From NCBI GenBank assembly GCA_026874595.1, contig CM049313.1, forward strand, positions 66,954,659-67,018,658: a DNA stretch of 64,000 bases, written 5' to 3'. The notes beneath the pieces are model-generated. The model was not told where the DNA came from and did not search any database. It saw nothing but the letters and a program-made list of their open reading frames with translations. A program made the position numbers and the translations under genes. Below, in pieces: positions 48,044 through 57,704 of this stretch. Position 1 is the first letter of the stretch; each line of letters starts with the position of its first letter. The DNA comes from Sipunculus nudus (lineage: Eukaryota > Annelida > Sipuncula > Golfingiida > Sipunculidae).

Positions 48044-49517
48044 TGTTACAGATGATTGTTTTATTGTGTACACAGATGTTCCATGTGATGTTGACATTTG
48101 GTTCTTTTAGCACGCGTAGCTCGTTGCCATGGCAGCATCCCCTGGCCGGGCCGGGCTGGGCTGGCCAATGTGTGAAGCCTGACACGACGTTCCGTTCTTG
48201 TATGTTCTTTGAGCGTGTGTACTCTGTATTATGGATTGTTCATGAAAGGGAATTTTCTAGAGTTTTCGGAGGAAAGGTTATAAATATGGTTCTGTGTTTT
48301 AGAGCCGTGAGAGAGATGAGAGAATATTCCAGCGGACACAGACGTGTGTATGTCAGTTTGGGATCTATCCGATTATCCAGTAATTTCAGGGATTCTACTA
48401 TTACTATACGCTCCCGAGGCAGCGGAAATCTTGCGCTTCTAAAGAAGCAACTGATTTTCACGCTGCCAGCTTTGACCGTTTGTTGTCCACTGAAATAAAC
48501 GTGCGTACGATGTGACAAGCAGCCAATCAGATGCCAATAAACAAACACTCGACAGGCATCCTGGCTCCGCCCATTGCCGCGCTTCAAGCGCCGCTTGATG
48601 AGTTTCCGGTCGAATTTAAATTGCTCCCTCTGCATTCTCGCAACATCGACCGATTCGATTATGACATTATGACTGTGTTAGCGTAGCCATGTATTTGTTG
48701 TCTGCAGAACTGAAACCAGCCAGCGAGGTGTGCACGCAGCCTTTGTTGTTACGTTTCGTTTGAATTACAGCTCACCAGCCGAGCATCCTATGTGTCCAAG
48801 GCCCCAAGCAAACCACGTCAGGGGCAATTCTCTCTGAGCCTGTGGCCTGTTCAGACGGTTACGCTGGGGGATGAGCTGTCACTCAATAAGAAATGAATAT
48901 GATTGGCTCCGTGTATTCCTCGCTTGGCTTTGTCTTCCAGCACAAGGTCTCATCTGATTGGACAAAAATACAGTGCTCCCCTCTGGTGTTGCAATTCAGG
49001 ATACGAGGTCATAACAAACAGCGCCTCACGATATAGGAAGTAGCCCTATAGGTAAAGCGCTGTGTAAAGAGCGTACTATAACTAACACTTTACAATTTAG
49101 TGCTGCCTGTCTCAAGTTTACTTTCTGGATTGTTACAAGAGCTTTACATTCGACTGTTATTCTCCGAGAGAATTTGTGTGAACTATTCGTCCGGCTTATA
49201 CCTTTTAAAGAACTTATCGCTGTGACAGTGGTTGTATCCAGGTACTGTGCACTTTGTTTATTTTACTGTGTGATTGTATTGATTTGTTGTTATACTGCTG
49301 TTATACTGTGTGATTGTATTGATTTAGTGTATTGTAATGTAAGGGTTGTTTTAAGAATAAATTATAGTTATTTGTTAACAAAAACCCACTGACCTGTTTA
49401 TTCATTCCCTTAGACATTTCACGCTGCTTAGTGTTACAGAATCTGATTTTTTTATCTCCTTGACAAAATTTATGTTCATCACGCATACGTGATCTGTTGA
49501 TATTAGGTTCTGTAACA
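48044..49517 (+). mobile_element. Solo LTR of family B carrying a nested MITE
   Basis: It starts TGTTACAGATG and ends GGTTCTGTAACA, flanked by the direct repeat TTAT (48040-48043 and 49518-49521). Removing the MITE and its 9-bp duplication leaves about 796 bp, the same length as the other full LTRs of the family. The promoter part has GGTTATAAATATGG near 48287, and AATAAATTATAG lies near 49357. Confidence 0.9.
48407..49075 (+). mobile_element. 669-bp MITE with 9-bp target duplication (copy 2)
   Basis: The ends TACGCTCCCGAGGCAGCG and GCTGTGTAAAGAGCGTA match copy 1 (39256-39954) in opposite orientation. Flanks are CTATTACTA (48398-48406) and CTATAACTA (49076-49084), differing at one base. The undisturbed LTR copy at 42368-43213 has a single ACTATTACTAACAC at this point, which proves the insertion. 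Confidence 0.95.
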
Positions 49518-50236
49518 TTATAAAGTTTTAAACTGAGTTCTTTTATTACTACAAACATAAAGCACATATGTGCAGCTAGTACCGCTCGAACACATTTACT
49601 GATAAAGCCGTTGGCCCTCTTATAAAAAATGAGTATAAGCTCTACACAAACTTTGTCAGTCCAATCAATGAAACCCTCTCAGAGTTCTCTGTTGCAGCAC
49701 ACTTTTTTTTCAAATGTTAACTGACCTGTTAGCTTTCATCCCGCAGAACTTATTTTAACCTCGTGTAAGATAGGAAATTTAAAAGAAAGGGTCAATCTTG
49801 GAAAAAAAAGTATCGCAGTGTGAATGATATTGTTAATTATGTTTATACTGACTTAAACGCTTCCCCAATAAAATTGCGTGACTCATAACATGCACAATAC
49901 ACAAATATTCAAAAGATTTTCGGAATCAAGAAGAATAAGCTATATGAAATTTAAGTAAATTAACCTGAAGAAACAACTGTTTTGAAGGGGTAATCTGAAA
50001 TCGTAGTAGGTCATATGAAATCTTATTAAAGATACCTCGGGGTAGTCTGAAATTGATTTTAGATTACCCCCGGTAAAGGTTAAAAAATCCTGAACCACTA
50101 TAAACAAGTCTTGACAAATACTAGTATCCGTTTACGTATTTCTCGGCAGTGGTGTCAGCTGTTTATTAAGACCATAAACAATTGAGATGGTATGGTAATT
50201 TTAAGATATTAATCAAAAGTTATGATATAAATAAAG

Positions 50237-50267
<31 letters not shown>

Positions 50268-51160
50268 ACACGTAAAACAAATGGCATATAATGTAAAGAT
50301 CCGTTTTATCACATGATTAATATATAAACACCTGGTCATAAATGAGCTGAGGTGGCTTGTTGTTCTTTTCTCGGCAGTGATGTGACCCGTTATTTAAGAC
50401 AACAGCACCTGAGGAGGCGTTGATGGTAGAAGATATAAATCAAAAGACCCATCACAGGGCTTATAAAACTCTCAGGAACTATGGCGTCAAAGTCCTTGTA
50501 TGGATCATTAAACAATATGGTGTCGTGCTAATTTGCCCTGTTTCAAGGATTATGGACACCTTTTGGTAAACAAATTGTGAAAGTCCACTCCTATAAGCTC
50601 TTATGCAGATTCATGATTAACTGGGAATTAACCCATTAGCGAAAATGACCCTTGGCAGAATTTATTTAGATCAGATCCAATGACAGGGTGAAAAGCTCTA
50701 TATTTAATCGCACCTTTCCCAAGGTACAAGTTCATTAGCTCCAGACTGACTTATTGAATAAAGTGAACCAGATTGGATCCGATCGTTTTGACGAGTTAAA
50801 TTGGAAATACTTTTGGCACATACATGTTTTTACTGGAATTTAATTAAAGATTTTCTCCAAGCTTCCAGGGTACGACCCTAATGACGGTCGGGGATCCCTC
50901 GCGGTTATGTTATGCACAAGACCGTGTGGGCAAATTCTGTGAGAATTCCCTGTATCAGTTTTTTATTACCTTCGCCAAGGATGTGTTTGCCTCGGTCACA
51001 ACCGGGATACGGTCGCCGTACGGCGGGTGTTTTGACCTATTCCGTGCGGTTGACGTTCGGCAACCGTGCGTTTTTCAGAGGCCGCAGGGGCTTAACAACG
51101 AACGTAACTGATAATAGCGCAAGCGCTTAAGTTGATAAGGCGCCTGCGCGTCGGGCAGCC
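49518..51160. other. Non-coding stretch with a duplicated block and a CpG-rich patch
   Basis: Around 50125-50235 and 50360-50450 two diverged copies of TTCTCGGCAGTG(G/A)TGT..TATTAAGAC are separated by (AT)n at 50240-50267. From about 50880 to 51160 the sequence becomes GC- and CpG-rich with overlapping open frames (50881-51130) but no recognisable domain. It ends exactly at the next LTR. Confidence 0.45.
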
Positions 51161-51441
51161 TGTTACAGGTGCTCTTTTTATTGTGTGACGCGGGCGTAGC
51201 TCCTGTTGTGGCGTTTGTGTCTGGCCGCGTATTACATTCTATGTTTAATCCGTACTGGTTGAACTCTCGTTGTCATGTGAGCCTTGGGCTTTCACGCCTG
51301 GTCGTGGGTCACGTGATGAGCCTGGTGTGTAGAGATACACGGCGATGTTTTCTAGAGAATTCATGAAACGCATGTTTACTGTTGAGTAGGATCTTATAGA
51401 CTGTTCGAGAAGTGGAAAATTCCCGACTTTGGGTTTAAAGG

Positions 51442-51449
51442 TATATAAA
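51442..51449 (+). promoter_or_regulatory. TATA box of the family-B LTR
   Basis: TATATAAA in the context AAGGTATATAAAGGGG, conserved at 57981-57988 in the LTR of the gag-bearing copy. It is placed about 360 bp before the polyadenylation signal, as expected for the U3/R boundary. Confidence 0.7.
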
Positions 51450-51800
51450 GGGGCTGTTTTTTAGAACCAGAGGGCAAACAGCAGAGCAGATTCCACGGAG
51501 AAGCGTGTGTCAGATTCTAAGACCTTATCCGACGAATGCGGCGATTATACATTTTCAAAGACTTTCTCCTGAATTTTATACATTTGGACTTCAGTTTACT
51601 TTCTGGATGTCGCAAGAACTTTCAACTGGACTGTCTTTCTCCGAGAGTTTACATTTAAAGGACTTATCGTTGTGATGGTGTTGGTATCGAGGTACTGTAC
51701 CATTATCTTTCTGTGTGATTGTATTGACTTGTTGCCATAACGCTGTTTTATTGTATAATTGTATTGATTTAGCGTATTGTATTCTTAGGGATGTTTTAAG

Positions 51801-51806
51801 AATAAA
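51801..51806 (+). promoter_or_regulatory. Polyadenylation signal of the family-B LTR
   Basis: AATAAA within TTTTAAGAATAAATTATAG, conserved in all four copies that retain this part (also 58347-58352). Confidence 0.65.
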
Positions 51807-52149
51807 TTATAGTTATTTGTTAACAAAAAACCACTGACTTCTTTATTCATTCCCCAAGACATTTCACGCTGCCTTGAGTTACAGAATCTGATTTTTTTTC
51901 TCCAATACAAAATTTGTGTTCATCACGCATACGTGATCTGTTTTTATATTAGGTTCCGTAAGAAGCCACACACGGGCTACGCACAGGCACCATGTACTTG
52001 CAGCTGTCGTTAGTGGTCTTTGCGGTATCCGCAGGGTTAGCTTGTTGCTTGTGCTTGTTAGCTTGTGGAAGGATGTGAGGATGGGGAAGAGACTTTGCTG
52101 TTCCCGCACGTCGGCCGCATAAGTATTCATGTGGTTTCAAGAATCGAAC

Positions 52150-52540
52150 GATGTTCTAGGGTGTGCGGTACCCGCAGCTGGTATTGATCAAGTCTTAAGT
52201 TTTCCTGCCCTCATAAAAACCGTACAGTACTCTACGGTGTGCGGTGACCGCAGCGGGTTGTAACCGAGGCTTAAGTGTTCCTGCGGTCCCAAAAAAGTAC
52301 AGTACTCTATGGTGAGCGGTCACTGCAGCGGGTTGTGACCGAGGCTGTGACCGAGGCTTAACTATTCCTACGGTCCCTAAATCCGTACAGTACTCTACAA
52401 CATGCGGTAACTGCAGTGGGTTCTTACCGAGGCTTAAGTATTCCTGCGGGCCAAAAAACCGTACAGTGCTCTACGGTGTGCGGTGACTGCAGCGCTTTTT
52501 GACCATGGCTTAAGTATTCCTGCGGTCCAACAACCGTATT
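52150..52540 (+). repeat. 76-bp GC-richer tandem array
   Basis: About five units of CGTACAGTACTCTACGGTG, GCGGTGACCGCAGCGGGTTG and ACCGAGGCTTAAGTATTCCTG. Spacing is 75-76 bp, with one unit lengthened by an internal 12-bp duplication (GACCGAGGCTGT). It begins about 190 bp after the solo LTR. Confidence 0.85.
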
Positions 52541-53396
52541 AATTATTCATTCGTTGATATTCTCTCCAAACATCTTATGATATCTTATGATCTGGTAGAA
52601 TGGCCGCCTTGCGAAGTGATGCACCGCTGTGATTGTACACACCACCTATACCGCTCTGTAAAAATCACAGTCTAGAAACCTTTAATTAAAGAATTGTTTA
52701 CTCATGAAATAAACTGCATATACGTTTGTTCTCTCATTATACTAATCAGGAAAGGAATGATTTATAATAATAATAATATGTATATATAACACGTTTGGTT
52801 CTTATTCATTTGATTCGATGAAAATATTGTAATACGCAACCACGTATCGCAATATATTGCAATATGAAATTTGCAGGCGATACCTATCCCTGATATCTAA
52901 TAGTTTCAAGTATAACTTCGCTACCACCAAGAATGAAATTAACAAATAAATTAGAAGGACTATTAGCATTTCTAATACAGTTTACTGTATCTTTCTATCT
53001 GTACTAAATATCATAACTCTATTTCCTATTTCCCGTAAGTGTATTGATATAAGTGATATCTCACAGGGCAAACACGTCTCCAAATGAGATGAAATATACA
53101 CTGGACCTCAATAAAATAAGTTAAGATGAGGCAAAGGTATTTTTCTGTCAGAACGCAGATGGAAAATATGCGTACGCAAAGGACACTGGAATATAAATAA
53201 AGTAGTCCATTGAGTCTTTGGGATTACCTGAGATAATCATATTCATACGCCTCATACTATAACTTTGACTAAATACTGATTCAGGTTAAGGTCTTTTCAT
53301 TACTAAGGGATATAAAAGCTGAGGCCTCAGGGAATGTTTTCAGAATTCTTGAGCCATTGTTGACCATCAATCGTCCTGAAGCCCTTTTCGAACCTG
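52541..53396. other. AT-rich stretch; likely 3' flank of the exon at 53397
   Basis: No repeat or ORF recognised. If the next feature is a last exon on the minus strand, its 3' UTR lies here. Confidence 0.35.
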
Positions 53397-53557
53397 CTAG
53401 ATTATCCAGCACGGATTATCAATCATCCGCCTTAAATACCACGTGATTTGACCGATAACCGTCGGACCCTTGTATCTATAACCGGCATTGGTTTCAAAGG
53501 GAACGGTGTCAAAGGCACAGAGCTTTGAGGGCGTCCACAATAAACTGAGGTTCCAAC
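53397..53557 (-). CDS. Putative terminal coding exon of an unidentified gene
   Basis: On the minus strand a strong acceptor (CTTATCTGTTTTCACAG) is followed by two bases completing a codon and 52 codons to TAG (53397-53399). The reading starting WNLSLLWTPSKLC, with VPFETNAGYRYKGPTVIGQ and a WYLRRMIDNPCW end, looks protein-like, but I do not recognise the family. Its incoming phase fits the outgoing phase of the exon at 63906-63975 (Gly codon split G/GT). A second frame (VGTSVYCGRPQSS...) is also open, so the frame is not certain. Confidence 0.4.
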
Positions 53558-56384
53558 CTGTGAAAACAGATAAGCAACTGCAAACACAAGTAAAAACGTC
53601 ATGCATGCTCTAAAGACCAGACCGAGAGCCTGAAAACAGTGACACCTTAGAAACCTAAGACAGACTTTTTTTAAAAACATAATTGAAAACGTAAGAAAAA
53701 CAATTTGGTAAATCAGTCAAAGCGGTCGGGGTTGAAAAATATGGGCATATTTTAAAATTATGAATTCATAATCTAGACACACTAAGGTTTGTAGAGAAGG
53801 AATATTTGTTAATGCACGTTTTCTGTCTCATTCCTCTAATGATTTTCTTAGTACCAGGTGGATTTCTAATCATATTTGTAATGATAAGGGTTCCCATTTA
53901 CATTTTAGATGAGGTGTTCTATTAAATAGCTTGTACAGTATTTGTAATATGCAAATAAGAGCTGCCATTAACAAAATTTAACTGTTTCAAATTCTCAAGA
54001 ACTATCCATGATAAAAAAGATCACAGTTTATGTCTTGACTTTAGTTTTCATGGTCAAAGATAACAATAATTGCATGCTTAAAAGAATTTAGATTACCTTT
54101 TTATTTAAAATTTTGAAATATGTGAATTAGGGCCACCATTGACAAAAATTTACTTTTTTCATAATCCCAAGAACTATGATAATTGTTAAAATATGATCTC
54201 AAGAACTTAAAAAGATCATTGTCCAGTTCTATTACATTTAGACCGAAGTTTTCATGGTCAAAGATCATTTTTAAACTTTATAAACACAGGTTCGATAACA
54301 TTTACTAATATGTAAATTTATTTTCTACGATATTTAAAGATTACCCATTAACATGTTTTAAGCGAATTTAGAATTCTTGTGTGCACAATCTTCTCCATAT
54401 ACAAGCAAAGTTGGCGAGGGAAATGATAATTTTCATAATAGGTCAAGTATATAGAAATGATATTTTGTTGTATAAGATATCTGGTAAAGAGTCTGCATTT
54501 TTAAGGATTTTTGTAGGAAAATACATTTTTTCAGGTTTTATTTTAATAATATGCAAATTATGGCCCATTTTCTCGTCTATCTTTGGAAATATATATGCTG
54601 TTAGAAAAGCTATGGTATTTAAACTTCTGCCTTAAATGATCAATGATTCTAAATATCCAATATGCAAATTCATTCGTGGATGCTTCACCAAGATGAAAGA
54701 CATCTAATGATGAATTTTTAACTTATTCTGACTCGGTTCCTTTAAGTTTCTCGAATAAATGATTGGCATCAACATTATTTGGACGGTTACAGATACTTTC
54801 CTTTGGGGATCTGAAGGTACATCAGATATATGATAACTTTTTATAGATTACTTGCTCAGCATTGAAACTGCACAAGGAGTAACTCCTGAAGGACCGCATT
54901 CATATAATTTTTTAAGAGCACTACCAAAAACCTATGAACAAACTTTTAATAATCAAGTGACTACTGCTGTGTTTGTAAATTTGTTGCCTTATTGCTTCGC
55001 TTCTTTAACTAATTTTGTACACATCAGTCCAATTCAACGTATTTGTAAAAAGCTTTCACTTACAGAAATATTAGCTGAACCTTTTCGCTGTTTAACCGAA
55101 AACATAAACGCTGGGGCAATGTTTCCATTTATTACATGTATTTCTTTAAAATGTAGATCTTTCACGATAAACGAACACTTTCCAACTGACCAGCTTACTA
55201 ATGTAATGTGAGTGGCCATATGTATATATCATCATTATCGCTACCTTATTTTCCAAGAGGCAAGCATTTTCATGCTGGATTTTAAAGCAATGGACAATAA
55301 ATCAAACCATCATTCCTTACTTTTCACACTTGATAATGATACATCATACTTATATTTTTATTGTACGTGTACATCCGGTGACATATTTTCCATCCGAGTA
55401 ACCGCCCTTTGTTTTTATTTAAAATAAATCGGAAATACATGTTATTTCCCAAATGTAGGTATATGGTATCGCTAAATTATCGTAACAATTGTAGCAGGAA
55501 ATCGTAGATATGAAATCCGGATGGATATGTTTCATAATACATACATTTGGTCCTAGTAATGTATGATTGTATAATCATGAATATTAGATTACATAATTAT
55601 AAGGCCCTGTGTCACTAACTAACACTGCTTCGTGATCGTAGAAATATAATCATGATGGATATGTTAAAAAAACATACATTTGTTTCCTAGTAATGTATGA
55701 TTGTATAATCATGAATATTAGAATACATAATTATTAGGCGCTGCGTCACAAACTAACACTGCTTCATGTGATTAGGTTGTAAATACTACTAACAGGACTA
55801 TGATCAAGGCATCGTTCATGGTGAAATAAGGTGATTAAGGGTAAATGGGATATCCACACGCGGTTACACAGAACATCCATTCTCATTCCGTTCCTAAATG
55901 TCAATCACCATGGATGCTTCTGACTCGACTCGACTAGATTATATCAGCAAAATTATCACGCTAGAAATATTTCCAGAGAGTGATTTGCGGATGCAATAAG
56001 CTTCCAATGATTGCCTCCGGGCCAGAGGAGATCATGGCTCCGACGCTTCCGTTTCTGAGATCAAAGAAATCCTATTTGGCGAAGTTAATATGCCGTAATT
56101 ATTAGGTTTACCAAAGGTCTGATATTTTAATATCTCCCATCAGTGGCAACCATAAAAAGAAATAATCTTTCGTATCTATGACGCCACACGTCTAATTAAA
56201 ACACAACCAATAAGAAACTTAAAATGACTGAAAACTGAAAATAAAGGCAAATTCCTTCAGATGTATTTCGTCATGCAATTTGAATGCTTTTATGCGTCTT
56301 TCAGTAAATATTATGAAGTTTCATTTTTCATAAATGTTAGAATTTTCTGTGGATCTATGTGTGAGTACGTTATTAATTATCAAT
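53558..56384. other. AT-rich stretch with old tandem duplications
   Basis: Between about 53945 and 54700 diverged units recur at roughly 170-bp spacing (AATATG(C/T)(A/G)AATTA, CCATT(A/G)ACAAAA, TC(C/T)CAAGAACTAT). A 120-codon + frame at 54852-55211 is opposed by an open minus frame ending at a GTAAGT-like site near 55053. I could not decide whether either is real. Confidence 0.4.
55500..55768 (+). repeat. 134-bp tandem duplication
   Basis: Two copies (55500-55633 and 55635-55768) share ATCGTAGA, GATGGATATGTT, GTAATGTATGATTGTATAA and TAACACTGCTTC(G/A)TG, with about a dozen differences. Confidence 0.9.
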
Positions 56385-56887
56385 TGGTGATGTGGTCAAG
56401 GCCACACTATCCGAGTCCGGGTGCAAGTCCTTGTCCAGTCCACTCGTCCAAGTATGACTTCTTTAGGTTCGACTGAAAGTCCACCCTCTACGAGTCCGAG
56501 GCATATGGAACCTATGTCCAAATTCGAGTTCAAATCTAATACAAATGTCCTTATTATAAGAAAATGAAACAGAGAAATTTGAGATTATCACGTGTGTTAT
56601 AATTATTTATACCCAAGCTGTCTACTAGAATGCTTAATTACATTATCTCCCGATGAAGAGCTATTTGGTAATAATTTTCTGTTAATAGTTCTGACATTAG
56701 TAGAAGTCCTAATAGTATTTGAAAGAGCGTTTCTATTTCTACTAGACTCTAGCTCGACTGGAGTTGAATTCTCGAGTCCTTACCTCCGAGTCCGAGGAGA
56801 GGCCCGACTCCTGGACCCTCGAGTCCAACTCAGAGTCCCTAAAAAGTGAAAACGAGTCCAAGTCCGGACTCGAATCCTGCTTCACTG
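56385..56887. mobile_element. hAT-like MITE with GAGTCC subterminal repeats and 8-bp target duplication
   Basis: The left end TGGTGATGTGG and right end CCTGCTTCACTG are imperfect inverted repeats (consensus CAGTGATGTAG). Both flanks of the AT-rich core are filled with GAGTCC / GGACTC motifs. The direct repeats TTATCAAT (56377-56384) and TTTTCAAT (56888-56895) match at seven of eight positions. The 8-bp duplication and CAGTG-type end indicate hAT. Same family as 27049-27483. Confidence 0.8.
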
Positions 56888-56983
56888 TTTTCAATACAGC
56901 GGGTACCAGGGTCCTATGCTTTCGTACACGAGAAATTATCCCCTTAGTACCTTCCTTTTTACCGCTGCCGAATCATATGAAAT

Positions 56984-57020
56984 AATATATATATATATAT
57001 ATGTAAATATATATATATAA

Positions 57021-57100
<80 letters not shown>
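56984..57100. repeat. (AT)n microsatellite, left of an inserted mini-LTR
   Basis: About 117 bp of AT repeats with a few TAAA interruptions. It continues at 57489-57546 on the other side of the 388-bp insertion. Confidence 0.9.
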
Positions 57101-57104
<4 letters not shown>

Positions 57105-57484
57105 ACGGAACCTAATATCAACAGATCACGTATGCGTGATGAACATAAATGTTGTAATAGAGAAAAAAAATCAGATTCTGTAACACTAGGCAGCGTGAAA
57201 TGTCTTGGGGAATGAATAAAAAAGTCAGTGTTTTTTTGTTAACAAATAACTATAATTTATTCTCAAAACAACCCTAACATTACAGTACACTAAATCAATA
57301 CAATCACACAGTATAACAGCAGTATAACAGCAAATCAATACAATCACACAGCAAAAAAAACCAAAGTACATAGTACCTGGATACCACCACTGTCACAGCG
57401 ACAAGTCCTTTAAAATGTATAAGCCGGATGAATAGTTCACACCGATTCTCTCGGAGAATAAAAGTCCAATGTAAGGGCACCTGT

Positions 57485-57488
<4 letters not shown>
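57101..57488 (-). mobile_element. 388-bp internally deleted LTR of family B inserted in (AT)n
   Basis: On the minus strand it starts TGTTACAGGTGCCC and ends GGTTCCGTAACA, so both LTR termini are perfect. About 400 bp of the 5' half, including the TATA box, are missing between CCTTACATT and the sequence around CTCCGAGAGAATC. AT repeat on both sides hides, but is compatible with, an ATAT target duplication. Confidence 0.85.

Positions 57489-57546
<58 letters not shown>
57489..57546. repeat. (AT)n microsatellite, right of the mini-LTR
   Basis: Continuation of the tract at 56984-57100, followed by a short (TG)n run. Confidence 0.9.
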
Positions 57547-57549
<3 letters not shown>

Positions 57550-57704
57550 GTGTGTGTGTGTGTGAGTGGCGGGTCTGTCCGGGAGGAATCGGTGGCGTAA
57601 AAGTGTGTTATCAGCAAACTTGGCTGGAAACTCCTTTGACAGGAAGCAAATGAAAAAGGCAGTCCATACAGGGAACCTCTTGGTATGAGTAGTTCAGGTT
57701 ATAG

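Larger units (their letters stand above)
51161..51963 (+). mobile_element. Solo LTR of family B
   Basis: 803 bp, starting TGTTACAGGTGCTC and ending TTCCGTAAGA (one base away from the family's CCGTAACA). It is flanked by AGCC (51157-51160 and 51964-51967). It carries a clear TATA box and polyadenylation signal. No internal region remains, so it is a product of LTR-LTR recombination. Confidence 0.92.

Noticed and set aside
50881-51130. CpG-rich open frames before the solo LTR as a gene
   Set aside because: Two overlapping frames are open and neither has recognisable domains. GC-rich DNA lengthens ORFs by chance. It could be a fragment of an unknown element.
54852-55219. 120-codon + ORF (and opposed minus ORF with a GTAAGT-like end)
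   Set aside because: It looks protein-like in parts, but no domain is recognisable and the two readings exclude each other. It stays within chance expectation for the longest ORFs here.
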